Source: an uncultured Oscillospiraceae bacterium
GTDB taxonomy: Bacteria; Bacillota; Clostridia; Oscillospirales; Oscillospiraceae
Direction: 5' to 3'
NCBI GenBank assembly: GCA_934597345.1
Contig: CAKTRJ010000013.1
Location: forward strand, 1 to 57,708
DNA: 57,708 bases
The notes under the pieces: model-generated
Seen by the model: only the letters and a program-made list of their open reading frames with translations
The model's database searches: none
Told to the model about the DNA's origin: nothing
Part shown: positions 34,508 through 43,343 of the stretch, in pieces
Numbering within the stretch: the first letter of the stretch is position 1
Layout: every line of letters begins with the position of its first letter
Program-made: the position numbers and the translations under genes

Positions 34508-35251
34508 ATGGAAGAACAGGTAAAGGTAAAAGTAGACCACCTTACGAAAAAATTCGACCAGCTGCTGGTGCTGGATGACATCTCCTTCAACGTGATGAAG
34601 GGGGAGTTCCTGTGCATCGTCGGCCCCACCGGCTGCGGCAAGACCACGTTCCTCAACAGCCTGACCGGCCTGTATCAGGCCACCTCCGGCAGCATCCTCA
34701 TCAACGGCGAGCCTGTGGACCTGAAGAAGCACAATGTGTCCTACATCTTCCAGGAGTACTCCACCATGCCGTGGCTGAACGTGGAGGAAAACGTGGCCTA
34801 CGGTCTGAAGCTGAAGCACACGCCCAAGGATATCATGAAGGAGAAAACCAAGCGGATGCTGGCGCTGGTGGGCCTGACGGCCTATCGGGACTATTACCCC
34901 GGCGAGCTGTCGGCCAGTATGCTCCAGCGGGTGGTGATCGCCCGCGCCTTCGCCACAGAGCCGGAGCTTCTGCTGATGGACGAGCCTTACGGCCAGCTGG
35001 ACATCGAGCTGCGCTTCCATCTGGAGGATGAGCTGATCCGCCTGTGGAAGGAGACCGGCACAACGGTCATCTTCATCACCCACAACATCGAGGAAGCCGT
35101 TTATCTGGGCCAGCGGATCATGGTGCTGACCAACAAGCCCACCAAGGTAAAGGAAAACGTGATGTGCGAGATGCCCTGGCCCCGGGATATTGCCGCGCCG
35201 GAGTTCATTGCGCTGCGCAACCGCGTCACCGATCTGATCAAGTGGTGGTAA
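34508..35251 (+). CDS. ABC importer ATPase 2 (signature motif degenerate)
   Basis: 247 aa. Walker A GPTGCGKTT (39-47), Q-loop YIFQEYSTMPW, Walker B LLLMDEP and H-loop FITHN (His192) are intact, but the signature reads LSASM (134-138) in place of LSGGQ/M. The defects are opposite to those of ATPase 1, so one composite site would be complete (Walker/H-loop of this protein with LSGGM of ATPase 1) and the other doubly altered. The start at 34508 uses GAGGTG; an ATG at 34496 overlaps the previous stop and lacks a ribosome binding site. Confidence 0.9.
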   Translation: MEEQVKVKVDHLTKKFDQLLVLDDISFNVMKGEFLCIVGPTGCGKTTFLNSLTGLYQATSGSILINGEPVDLKKHNVSYIFQEYSTMPWLNVEENVAYGLKLKHTPKDIMKEKTKRMLALVGLTAYRDYYPGELSASMLQRVVIARAFATEPELLLMDEPYGQLDIELRFHLEDELIRLWKETGTTVIFITHNIEEAVYLGQRIMVLTNKPTKVKENVMCEMPWPRDIAAPEFIALRNRVTDLIKWW

Positions 35252-35273
35252 GCCGCAGGAGGAAAAGCAGAGT

Positions 35274-36734
35274 ATGAAATTGGATTTTGAATATGGAAAC
35301 GGCGTGATGACGGCACAGCTGCCGGACAGCACAAAGGTATTTGTGCCCGGCCAGACGGTGTCGGATCCGCCCCACATCCCGGAGGAGCAGCTGGTGGAGG
35401 CCACCAGAAACTCCATCCGGAACCCCATCGGCATGCCGCCGCTGTGCCAGCTGGCACACGCCGGCAGCACGGTGGTGATCGTGATCCCCGACATCGTGAA
35501 GGGCGGCTGCCAGCCGACGGCCCACCGGAAGATCGCCATCCGCGTGATCCTGGATGAGCTTTATGCCGCCGGTGTGGAGAAGAAGGACATCCTTCTTCTG
35601 TTCTCCAACGGGCTGCACCCCCGCACCAGCGTGCCGGAAATGCGGAAGATCCTGGGTGAAGAACTTTTCAACGAGTTCTACCACACCCATCAGATCGACA
35701 GCCACGATTCCGAAAACTACGATGACCTGGTGGATCTGGGCTATACGACCCACGGCGACCACGTCATCATGAACAAGCGCGTCTTTGCCTGCGACCTGCC
35801 GATCCTGATCGGCCACACCCAGGGCAATCCCTACGGCGGCTATTCCGGCGGCTACAAGCACTGCGCCACCGGCATCACCCACTGGCGCTGCATCGCCGCC
35901 CACCATGTGCCGGAGGTCATGCACCGCAAGGATTTCGTCCCGGTATCCACCCACTCCATGATGCGGAACAAGTTCGACGAGATCGGCCGCTATATGGAGG
36001 AAAAGATGGGGCACCCCTTCTTCTGCTGCGACGCGGTGCTGGATACCTATTCCCGGCAGATCGCCATCTATTCCGGCTGCGCCGAAAAGATGCAGCCCAT
36101 CGCCTGGGAGGTAGCGGATAAGCGGACATACGTCCCCTTTGCGGAGGAAAAGTTCGACGTCATGGTGTTCGGCATGCCTATCGATTTCCACTACGGCAAC
36201 GGCATGGGCACCAACCCCATCCAGATGATGCAGGCGCTCAGCGCGCAGGTCATCCGCCACAAGCGCGTGATGAAGGAAAACTGCGTCATTATTTGCAGCA
36301 GTATCTGCGACGGCTATTTCCACGATGAGAGATGGCCCTATGCACGGGAGCTTTTTGACCTGTTCGGCCACGATTATCACCAGACCCTGCCGGACATGGC
36401 CAGTCTGGGCGAGTATTTTGCCACCAAGGAAGAATACATCCGAAAGTACCGCTTTGCCGGCGCTTTCCATCCCTATCACGGGTTCTCCATGATGTCCTGC
36501 GCCCACATTGCGGAGATGAACACCTCCGCGATCTACATCGTCGGCGCCAGAGAGCCGGGCATCGCCCGGGCCATGGGGCTCAAGACCCGGGCCACCTTCG
36601 AGGAGGCGCTGGCCGACGCGATGAAGAAGTATGTCGGCCCCTCCCCCAACATTCTGGCGCTGCCGCAGACCTTTAAGCTGGGCGCGGTGCATCTGTGCAT
36701 GAAGGACGGCGCGGCCGGACAGGGACACTGCTGA
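35274..36734 (+). CDS. LarA-family nickel-pincer racemase homologue, altered active site
   Basis: 486 aa, DUF2088/LarA fold. LarA of Lactobacillus racemises lactate with a nickel-pincer nucleotide bound to Lys184, using His108, His174 and His200. Here the matching sites appear to be H115 (NGLHPRTS), N185 (GNPYGGYSGGYK), K195 and H211: cofactor Lys and two His kept, catalytic His174 replaced by Asn. The substrate-side D-x-x-R becomes DIVK (D73, K76). It is therefore probably an epimerase or related enzyme for a different hydroxy acid. Genes for the cofactor (larB, larC, larE) are not in the window. It sits between the importer and E2, suggesting action on the imported compound. About 60 residues longer than LarA. 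Confidence 0.8.
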   Translation: MKLDFEYGNGVMTAQLPDSTKVFVPGQTVSDPPHIPEEQLVEATRNSIRNPIGMPPLCQLAHAGSTVVIVIPDIVKGGCQPTAHRKIAIRVILDELYAAGVEKKDILLLFSNGLHPRTSVPEMRKILGEELFNEFYHTHQIDSHDSENYDDLVDLGYTTHGDHVIMNKRVFACDLPILIGHTQGNPYGGYSGGYKHCATGITHWRCIAAHHVPEVMHRKDFVPVSTHSMMRNKFDEIGRYMEEKMGHPFFCCDAVLDTYSRQIAIYSGCAEKMQPIAWEVADKRTYVPFAEEKFDVMVFGMPIDFHYGNGMGTNPIQMMQALSAQVIRHKRVMKENCVIICSSICDGYFHDERWPYARELFDLFGHDYHQTLPDMASLGEYFATKEEYIRKYRFAGAFHPYHGFSMMSCAHIAEMNTSAIYIVGAREPGIARAMGLKTRATFEEALADAMKKYVGPSPNILALPQTFKLGAVHLCMKDGAAGQGHC

Positions 36735-36752
36735 CAGAGGGGAGACGATAAC

Positions 36753-37967
36753 ATGATTCAGGAGATCAAAATGCCGGCAGCCGGTCAGACCACCAACAAG
36801 GCGGTCGTCTATCAGATCTGCGTCAAGGTAGGCGACACGGTCAAGCGGGGCGACGTGCTGCTGGAAGCGGAGACAGATAAAGCCGTACTGCCGGTAGAGA
36901 GCTATGCCAACGGCACCGTACTGGCGATCCTGGTGAGCGAAGGCGATCAGGTAACGGCAGGCAGCGTTCTGATGGCGGTCGGCAAGCCCGGCGAAGCATA
37001 TGCCCCGGCAGGCGAGACCGCAGACGCGGCGCCCGCTGCCAGCCCGGCACCCGCCGCTCCCATCGGGGAGCAGGAGGAGTATCTGCCCATCATCAAGGGA
37101 CAGAGCGTAACGCCCGCCGCACCGATAGAGACCGGACGTCAGGACTATCCCGCCATGCCCAACGCCAAGCTGCTGGCCAGAGAGCGCGGCATCGACATCC
37201 GCCAGGTAACGGCCGCCAACGGACAGTTCGTCACCCGGCAGGACGTGGAAAAGTATGTACCGGCCGCGGTATCCTCCGCGGCGGAAGCGGAATACGAGGT
37301 ACTGCCCATGAACCGGATGCGGCAGATCATCGGCAAGCGGATGAAGGAATCCCTCAGTGAGATCCCCTGCTGGCAGTGCACCACCGTCATCAAGATGGAT
37401 GCCTGCATGGCGCTGCGGGATACCTATAAGGAGAAGAAGGGTGTCAAGCTGTCCTATAACGATATGATGGCCAAGGCCATCGCCGTAGCGTCCCGGAAAT
37501 TCCCGCTGGTCAATGCCCGCTGCGAAAACGGCGAAGTCCGCGTATACCGGCATACGAACGTAGGACTGGCTGTGGCGCTGGAGGGTGCGCTGGTGGTGCC
37601 TGTGGTCCGGGATATCGACCGCAAGGGACTGGCGGAGATCGCCGCCGACTATAAGGCGCAGATCGCAAAGGCGCGGGACAACAAGCTGCTGCCCGAGGAT
37701 ATGGGCTGCGGCAGCATCACCATCTCCAATCTGGGCATGTATGATGTGGAGCAGTTCATCGCCATCGACAATCCGCCGGAGAGCTGCATTCTGGCGGTGG
37801 GCTCCATCAAGATAAAGCCGGAGTGGGACGGCGAGAAGTTTGTCCCCGCCAACATGATGGCAGTGACAGGCTCTTTCGACCATCGTATCATTGACGGCGC
37901 TTACGGTGCGCAGTTCCTGCAGGAGCTGAAAACGCTGATGGAAGACCCCGCTCTGATGCTGTATTAA
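36753..37967 (+). CDS. acoC: Dihydrolipoamide acyltransferase E2
   Basis: 404 aa. One N-terminal lipoyl domain with the lipoyl-Lys motif ETDKA (K43), an E3/E1-binding domain at about 125-165 (MPNAKLLARERGIDI; NGQFVTRQDVEKYV) and a C-terminal CAT domain ending SFDHRIIDG (H377, D381). It transfers the acyl group from lipoyl to CoA. Ala/Pro-rich linkers join the domains. It is separated from E1 by the importer and LarA-like genes but has the usual E2-E3 order with the next gene. Confidence 0.92.
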   Translation: MIQEIKMPAAGQTTNKAVVYQICVKVGDTVKRGDVLLEAETDKAVLPVESYANGTVLAILVSEGDQVTAGSVLMAVGKPGEAYAPAGETADAAPAASPAPAAPIGEQEEYLPIIKGQSVTPAAPIETGRQDYPAMPNAKLLARERGIDIRQVTAANGQFVTRQDVEKYVPAAVSSAAEAEYEVLPMNRMRQIIGKRMKESLSEIPCWQCTTVIKMDACMALRDTYKEKKGVKLSYNDMMAKAIAVASRKFPLVNARCENGEVRVYRHTNVGLAVALEGALVVPVVRDIDRKGLAEIAADYKAQIAKARDNKLLPEDMGCGSITISNLGMYDVEQFIAIDNPPESCILAVGSIKIKPEWDGEKFVPANMMAVTGSFDHRIIDGAYGAQFLQELKTLMEDPALMLY

Positions 37968-37982
37968 CGGAGGTGACGGAGC

Positions 37983-39353
37983 ATGGAACAGTATGATGTA
38001 TTAGTGATCGGCGGCGGCCCCGGCGGTTATTCGCTGGGTATCGCGGCCGCAAAAAAGGGACTTAGCGTCGCCTTGTTTGAGAAAGAGCACCTGGGCGGCA
38101 CCTGCCTGAACGTGGGCTGTATCCCCACCAAGTATCTGGTGGACAAAGCCAACGCCATGGAGAAGGTCCGGGCGCTGGTGAAAAAGGACATTTTCCGTGA
38201 CGCCGGGAGCTTTAGCTTCAAGCAGATCCAGAAGGGCAAAAGCGAGGTCACCGGCAAACTGGTGAACGGCGTGAAATTCCTGCTGAAAAAGGTGGGCGCG
38301 ACGGTCATCGAAGGCGAAGCGGTGCTGAAAAAGGACCGTGTGGTGGTCTGCAACGGTACGGAATATCAGGGAAAGCATGTGGTGATCGCCACCGGCAGCG
38401 TGCCCATGATGATCCCGGTGCCGGGGCATGAATACTGCATCGACTCCACCGGCGCGCTGAACCTGCCCTCCCTGCCCCGCAGTATGGTGGTGATGGGCGG
38501 CGGCGTAATCGGTCTGGAGCTGGCCTGCGCTTTTGCCGCTTACGGCACCGAGGTGACGGTGGTGGAGATGATGCCGGAGCTGATGCCCCGCGAGCAGAAG
38601 GAAGCGGTGCGTATTCTGGTCAATGACCTGAAAAAGCAGGGCATTTCTTTAAAGACCGGCGCAAAAATGCTGCGCATTGAGAAGAACGGCGGCCTGCTGC
38701 GGGCCGTTTACGAGGTGGATGGCGGCGAGCAATCCACCGACTGCGAGCAGGTGCTGATGGCGGCGGGCCGCAAGACGAATCTTACCGGTATCGACGCCAA
38801 AGCCCTGGGCCTGCGGCTGGATGAGAAGAAGTGCATCGTGGTGGACGATCACCAGCGCACGAACCTGCCCGGTGTCTATGCCATCGGTGACGTGGTGGGC
38901 GGCTATCAGCTGGCCCATGCCGCCTATGCCGAGGGTGAGTCGGCGCTGGCGGATATTCTGGGTGAGGACAAGCCCTACGGCACGATGCCGGTGCCGGTCT
39001 GCACCTACACGATCCCCTGCTTTGCCTCTGTGGGGCTGACCACAGAGGGTGCAAAGGCCGCGGGCTATGAACCGGTGCTGGGCAGCTTTGACTACGGCGC
39101 CAACGGCATGGCGCTGGCGGAGGGTGCCTCCGGCGCGGTATTCGTTGTGGCGGACAAGGCGACGACCCGGACGCTGGGCATCACCATCGTGGGCGAAAAT
39201 TCCTCGGAAATGATCGCCATGGCCGCCTCGGCGGTGGCCGACGGGCTGACGACAGAGCAGTGGAAAAAGATGATCGTGGCCCATCCGTCGCTGTGCGAAA
39301 TGGTCCGCGAGGCGGCGCTGGATGCCTTCGGTGTATCGGTACATAAGGGATAA
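37983..39353 (+). CDS. lpdA: Dihydrolipoyl dehydrogenase E3
   Basis: 456 aa FAD flavoprotein that reoxidises dihydrolipoyl-E2 with NAD. FAD motif GGGPGGYSLGIAAAKKG, redox disulfide GGTCLNVGCIPTK (C41-C46), a second dinucleotide fold (MGGGVIGLE), and C-terminal HPSLCEM with the conserved His-Glu pair. 15 nt after E2. A dedicated E3 points to a self-contained complex. Confidence 0.94.
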   Translation: MEQYDVLVIGGGPGGYSLGIAAAKKGLSVALFEKEHLGGTCLNVGCIPTKYLVDKANAMEKVRALVKKDIFRDAGSFSFKQIQKGKSEVTGKLVNGVKFLLKKVGATVIEGEAVLKKDRVVVCNGTEYQGKHVVIATGSVPMMIPVPGHEYCIDSTGALNLPSLPRSMVVMGGGVIGLELACAFAAYGTEVTVVEMMPELMPREQKEAVRILVNDLKKQGISLKTGAKMLRIEKNGGLLRAVYEVDGGEQSTDCEQVLMAAGRKTNLTGIDAKALGLRLDEKKCIVVDDHQRTNLPGVYAIGDVVGGYQLAHAAYAEGESALADILGEDKPYGTMPVPVCTYTIPCFASVGLTTEGAKAAGYEPVLGSFDYGANGMALAEGASGAVFVVADKATTRTLGITIVGENSSEMIAMAASAVADGLTTEQWKKMIVAHPSLCEMVREAALDAFGVSVHKG

Positions 39354-39366
39354 GGAGGAACAGAGC

Positions 39367-40116
39367 ATGCTGCAAGATATGCTGAAGGACAAGGTGGCAC
39401 TGATCACCGGCGGCGGCCGGGGCATCGGTGAGGCCTGCGGCCGTATCCTGTCGGAATACGGCGCAAAGGTGATCCTGGCGGATCTGGACCTGAGTACAGC
39501 CCAGGCCGTGGCGGACAGTCTGACGGCGCAGGGCCGCCAGGCGGCGGCACTGGCGTTCAATGTGGCGGATTTCCCCCACATCAAAAGCAAGGTGGCCGAG
39601 GCACGGGATATCTTCGGCCGGATCGACATTCTGGTGAATGTGGCCGGTATCGCAGGGACCTGCTCCATCGAGGAGATCACCTTTGAAAGCTGGGACCGCA
39701 TGATGGACATCGACCTGAAGAGCATGTTCTTCGTGTCGCAGGCGGTGTTCGCCATCATGAAGGAACAGGGCTACGGAAAAATGGTCCACATGTCCTCCCT
39801 GGCCGGTCAGCGGGGCGGCCGCAGCGCCGACGCCTCCTATGCCATCGCCAAGGCCGGCGCTCTGAACCTGAGCATGGGCTTTGCTCTGGCGGGTGCAGAA
39901 TATCACATCACCTCCAACGCCGTCTGCCCCGGAAACATTCTGACACCCATGGGAAAGACCATGTCCTGGTCCCATGTGGACCCCAAGACCTATATCCCGC
40001 TGGGACGCTACGGCTGCGCGGAGGACATCGCCAAGGCGGTGCTGTTCTACGCCAGCGATCTGTCCGACTATGTGACGGGTGATTCCATGAAGGTCAACGG
40101 CGGTATTTACATGTAA
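39367..40116 (+). CDS. SDR oxidoreductase, second in the island
   Basis: 249 aa. TGGGRGIG cofactor loop, NVAG in place of NNAG, active-site Ser in MSSLAG and YAIAK. It resembles acetoin/butanediol and 3-oxoacyl reductases; the substrate may be the alcohol form of the E1 substrate (inference). AAGGAGG precedes the ATG at 39367. Last gene before a strong terminator. Confidence 0.83.
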   Translation: MLQDMLKDKVALITGGGRGIGEACGRILSEYGAKVILADLDLSTAQAVADSLTAQGRQAAALAFNVADFPHIKSKVAEARDIFGRIDILVNVAGIAGTCSIEEITFESWDRMMDIDLKSMFFVSQAVFAIMKEQGYGKMVHMSSLAGQRGGRSADASYAIAKAGALNLSMGFALAGAEYHITSNAVCPGNILTPMGKTMSWSHVDPKTYIPLGRYGCAEDIAKAVLFYASDLSDYVTGDSMKVNGGIYM

Positions 40117-40160
40117 GCCTGATAGCAGGCAGACGACCGTCTCTGACAGTATACGCTGAT

Positions 40161-40202
40161 CCGGCAGCAGCAAGCCGTTGCTGCTGCCGGGTTTTCTTTT
40201 TT
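40161..40202 (+). terminator. Strong intrinsic terminator of the E1-to-SDR operon
   Basis: 13-bp perfect stem CCGGCAGCAGCAA/TTGCTGCTGCCGG, 4-nt loop, then GTTTTCTTTTTT. A second hairpin with T-run (40245-40285) lies just upstream of the TauE-like gene. Confidence 0.9.
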
Positions 40203-40301
40203 GCTGCCTTTTTACCGAAAAGCCGCCCTTTCATGGCGGCAATGGGGCGCGTCTGCGCGCATATGCGCGGCGTGCGCCCGTTTTTACAGGAAGGGGATCT
40301 T

Positions 40302-41084
40302 ATGGGTATTCTTATATTTCTGGTCTGTCTCACGGCTTCCACGATCGGCGGGATATGCGGCATCGGCGGAGGTGTCATCATCAAGCCGGTGCTGGACGCA
40401 CTGGGCGTTATGTCGGTATCCGCCTTGCAGTTTCTGTCCGGTCTGACGGTGCTGGGCATGTCTATGGTGTCGGTACTGCGCAGCCGGAAGTCCCGCCTGC
40501 TGGAGCTGCGCACCAGTAGCGCCCTCGCTGTCGGTGCGGTGCTAGGCGGCATCGCCGGAAGCACACTGTTTCAGCTGTTGAAGCAGGCGGTGAGCAGCGA
40601 CCGTACCGTCGGCTCGACACAGGCGGTCCTGCTGGGCCTTATGACGCTGTTGACGCTGGTATACAGCGCGTATCTCCGTCGCCGCATTCCCTCGCACCAT
40701 GTGACGGGTCTGGCAGCCTGCGTCGTGATCGGGCTGCTGATGGGTGCGCTGTCGGCCTTTCTGGGGATCGGCGGCGGCCCCATCAACCTGGCCGTTCTGT
40801 ACTACTTCTTCTCCATGGACACGAAAAAAGCGTCGGCAAACTCCCTGTATATCATTCTCTGCTCCCAAAGCGCCAGCTTCCTCTCCACCCTTATCAGCGG
40901 AACGATACCGGAATTCCCCTGGATATTCCTGCTGCTGACGGTTCCGGCAGGCGTATTGGGCGGGATCATCGGCTCCTGTGTCAACAAAAAGATCTCCACG
41001 GCCATTGTGGACAGGCTCTTTTACGGCCTGCTGCTGGTGATCACAGGGATCTGCGTATACAACGCCTGCGCTTTTTCCCGGTAA
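40302..41084 (+). CDS. TauE/SafE-family membrane exporter
   Basis: 260 aa, seven or eight hydrophobic helices, with the repeated family motif GICGIGGGVI and FLGIGGGPIN at the starts of the two homologous halves. Members export sulfite, sulfoacetate or other anions, and some act as importers. ATG 40302 has AGGAAGGGG before it; the open frame upstream (from 40233) runs over the hairpin 40245-40285. It is separated from the preceding operon by the terminator. Confidence 0.82.
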   Translation: MGILIFLVCLTASTIGGICGIGGGVIIKPVLDALGVMSVSALQFLSGLTVLGMSMVSVLRSRKSRLLELRTSSALAVGAVLGGIAGSTLFQLLKQAVSSDRTVGSTQAVLLGLMTLLTLVYSAYLRRRIPSHHVTGLAACVVIGLLMGALSAFLGIGGGPINLAVLYYFFSMDTKKASANSLYIILCSQSASFLSTLISGTIPEFPWIFLLLTVPAGVLGGIIGSCVNKKISTAIVDRLFYGLLLVITGICVYNACAFSR

Positions 41085-41088
41085 GGGG

Positions 41089-41118
41089 TTGCGTTCCGGC
41101 GGTGGAAGCCTGTAAAAT
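41089..41118 (+). promoter_or_regulatory. Possible promoter of the LacI regulator gene
   Basis: TTGCGT (41089-41094), 18-bp spacer, TAAAAT (41113-41118), about 50 bp before the start. Weaker than the other promoters here. Confidence 0.4.
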
Positions 41119-41166
41119 AGAGAAAGCGGCACGCAGCAGAAGGCGGCGAAACGGAAGGAGCGAGCC

Positions 41167-42171
41167 ATGAGACTGAAGGACATTGCGGAAAAGGTAGGGG
41201 TCTCCACCTCTACGGTTTCCCGGGTGCTGAACGACCGGGAAACCAAGGCGGCCTCCCGGAAGGTAAAGGAAAAGGTATGGCAGGCCGTGCGGGAGGCGGG
41301 CTACACCCCCGACGAGGCCGCCCGGGAGCTGCGAGGCAAACGGCAGGTCGAGAGGGAAAAGCGCTACATTGCCTGCGTTTACGCACGGGTGACAAATCAC
41401 CGGGTGGACTCCTTCTTCTCGCAGCTGGCCGCGGCCATTGAGTACGAGCTTTTCAAAAACGGCTATGTGATGAAATACTCCATCTATGCCGGAGAGATGG
41501 ATGTGGAGACCTTTTCCAATATCCTGGCAGGCACCGAAGTGGACGGCATCATCGTGATGGGCCGCTTCTTTGACGAGCAGCTGCGCGCCACCGTGGAAAA
41601 GATGCCCAATGTGGTGTACGTTTCCCTCAGCGGCACTGAATCCGTCAACCACGACGTTGTTTTCAGCGACGCATATAAGGCGGCGCGCAGCGTCATGGGT
41701 GAGTTTTTCCGTCTGGGACACCGGCAGATCGCCTATGTAGGGGAAAAGCGCCGCGAAATGCGGTACGCCGGATACCGCGACGCCATGCAGGAGCAGGGCC
41801 TCAGGGAGCTCTCCGTGGACGCCGAGCAGACGATGGACGGCGGCTATACCGGTATGGAGACCCTGCTCTGCGCCGGAGACCCCTTTACCGCTGTATTCTG
41901 CGCCAATGACGAGGCCGCCATGGGCGCCATAAAGGCGCTGCGCGGTCACGGGAAGGAGGTCCCCCGCGACGTATCTGTGATCAGCGTGGACGACATTGAT
42001 GTGGCCAGCTATTTTTCCCCGATGCTCACCACCGTGCACATTCCCATCAATGAGCTGGGGCGGCAGGCGGCCCGCGTCATGGTCGACCGGATCAGCAACG
42101 CGCGAAAGATCGCGCTGCGGCTTGAGCTGCCCAGTTCCCTTTCGCGCCGGGACAGCAGCCGGGAAAAGTGA
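41167..42171 (+). CDS. LacI-family transcriptional regulator
   Basis: 334 aa. HTH KDIAEKVGVSTSTVSRVLN at residues 4-22, hinge helix, then a sugar-binding-type effector domain (VDGIIVMGRFFDEQL; SVISVDDIDVASYFSPMLTTVHIPINELG). Effector unknown. It follows the TauE-like gene and is the likely regulator of the preceding operon; CAAACGTTTG at 28703-28712 is a candidate target. Confidence 0.92.
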   Translation: MRLKDIAEKVGVSTSTVSRVLNDRETKAASRKVKEKVWQAVREAGYTPDEAARELRGKRQVEREKRYIACVYARVTNHRVDSFFSQLAAAIEYELFKNGYVMKYSIYAGEMDVETFSNILAGTEVDGIIVMGRFFDEQLRATVEKMPNVVYVSLSGTESVNHDVVFSDAYKAARSVMGEFFRLGHRQIAYVGEKRREMRYAGYRDAMQEQGLRELSVDAEQTMDGGYTGMETLLCAGDPFTAVFCANDEAAMGAIKALRGHGKEVPRDVSVISVDDIDVASYFSPMLTTVHIPINELGRQAARVMVDRISNARKIALRLELPSSLSRRDSSREK

Positions 42172-42190
42172 CCCACGCTCTCCGCTTACA

Positions 42191-42234
42191 TAAGAACAGA
42201 GGGCAGCATCGCAAGATGCTGTCCTCTGTTCTTA
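42191..42234. terminator. Bidirectional hairpin between lacI-type gene and rubrerythrin
   Basis: 20-bp stem (one G-T wobble) with a GCAA tetraloop between convergent genes. T-rich flanks are short. Confidence 0.65.
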
Positions 42235-42268
42235 TAATGATCAATCGTTTTGCTATCTTCCGTGGTGC

Positions 42269-42838
42269 TTACTTGCCGAAGTAGCGGTTCAGCAGGCCCT
42301 CGAAGGCCTTGCCGTGACGGGCCTCGTCGCGGGCCATTTCATGGACGGTGTCGTGGATGGCGTCCAGATTGTACTGCTTGGCCAGCTTGGCCAGCTCGAA
42401 CTTGCCGGCGGTAGCGCCGTTCTCGGCATCCACGCGCATCTGCAGGTTCTTCTTGGTGCTGTCGGTGATGACCTCGCCCAGCAGCTCGGCGAACTTGGCG
42501 GCGTGCTCGGCCTCTTCCAGACCGGCCTTCTCCCAGTACATGCCGATCTCGGGATAGCCCTCACGATGGGCCACACGGGCCATGGCCAGATACATACCTA
42601 CCTCGGAGCACTCGCCCTCGAAGTTGGCGCGCAGACCGTCGATGATCTCCTTGCGGACTTCCTCGGGCACGTTGTCGCCGAACACCTTGCCGACGCCCAC
42701 CACATGCTCGGCCGCCCAGGACTTCTCCTCGGCCTGCAGGGTGAACTTTTCACCGGAAACGTGGCACACCGGGCACTCAGTGGGGGGAACATCGCCTTCA
42801 TGAACGTAACCGCAAACAGGACAGACCCACTTCTTCAT
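42269..42838 (-). CDS. Reverse rubrerythrin
   Basis: 189 aa. Rubredoxin-type iron site at the N-terminus ([10 protein letters not shown]...CPVC), then the di-iron four-helix domain ([28 protein letters not shown]; Glu and His ligands). The domain order is reversed relative to classical rubrerythrin, as in clostridial NADH-dependent peroxidases for H2O2 and O2. Downstream of the PerR-type gene and probably controlled by it. Confidence 0.93.
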   Translation of the reverse strand: MKKWVCPVCGYVHEGDVPPTECPVCHVSGEKFTLQAEEKSWAAEHVVGVGKVFGDNVPEEVRKEIIDGLRANFEGECSEVGMYLAMARVAHREGYPEIGMYWEKAGLEEAEHAAKFAELLGEVITDSTKKNLQMRVDAENGATAGKFELAKLAKQYNLDAIHDTVHEMARDEARHGKAFEGLLNRYFGK

Positions 42839-42920
42839 AATGAATTACCTCCATTGTCATAATTAAATATTTGTTTTGTTCTTATTTTTGACGCCGCTCT
42901 TGTCCGGAAAGCGGCTATTG

Positions 42921-43304
42921 TCAACTGTTTTCCGTCTTTGCCAGGCAGGCATTGCAGCGACCATAGAAAGTAACGCTGTAACCCTCCTCCCGGCCCACCT
43001 GGGCCAGATCCGGTGCGCTGACCGGAATGGGCGGCAGGTCAATGACCGCGCCGCAGGTGCGGCAGATGAAATGCCCGTGTGGGGCGACATTGCCGTCGTA
43101 GCGATCCTCGCCATCCACGCAGCCGATGACCTGCACCGCGCCTTCGCCACGGAAGCGAGCCAGATTGCGGTACACCGTGGCCAGCGACAGATCGGGAATC
43201 TGAGGCTTCAGCTGGGTGTAGACCCATTCGGCCGAGGGGTGGCACTTGGTGGAGCGTAGGCATTGCAGGATGGCTTCCCGCTTGGGACTGTATCGTGTTT
43301 CCAT
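42921..43304 (-). CDS. perR: Fur-family regulator, PerR-type
   Basis: 127 aa. Winged-helix N-terminus (SAEWVYTQLK...LATVYRNLARF), metal site HGHFIC and zinc cysteines CRTC and CNAC. In a strict anaerobe and next to reverse rubrerythrin, a peroxide-sensing PerR role is favoured over iron or zinc sensing, but the paralogue type rests on context. 82-bp gap to rubrerythrin. Confidence 0.85.
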   Translation of the reverse strand: METRYSPKREAILQCLRSTKCHPSAEWVYTQLKPQIPDLSLATVYRNLARFRGEGAVQVIGCVDGEDRYDGNVAPHGHFICRTCGAVIDLPPIPVSAPDLAQVGREEGYSVTFYGRCNACLAKTENS

Positions 43305-43330
43305 GTGCGCTCCCCCCTTCTCTAATCGCT

Positions 43331-43343
43331 AACAATTATTGTT
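43331..43343. promoter_or_regulatory. Candidate Per/Fur box AACAAT-T-ATTGTT
   Basis: 13-bp perfect palindrome just after TATACT (43355-43350, minus) and about where transcription of perR should start. Placement favours autoregulation. Confidence 0.5.

Noticed and set aside
25081..41084. Definite assignment as sulfoquinovose or sulfonate degradation
   Set aside because: Split transketolase, NitT/TauT importer and TauE-like exporter are suggestive, but no sulfite-releasing enzyme (SuyAB, Xsc, IslA) is present; TauE-family proteins also move other anions.
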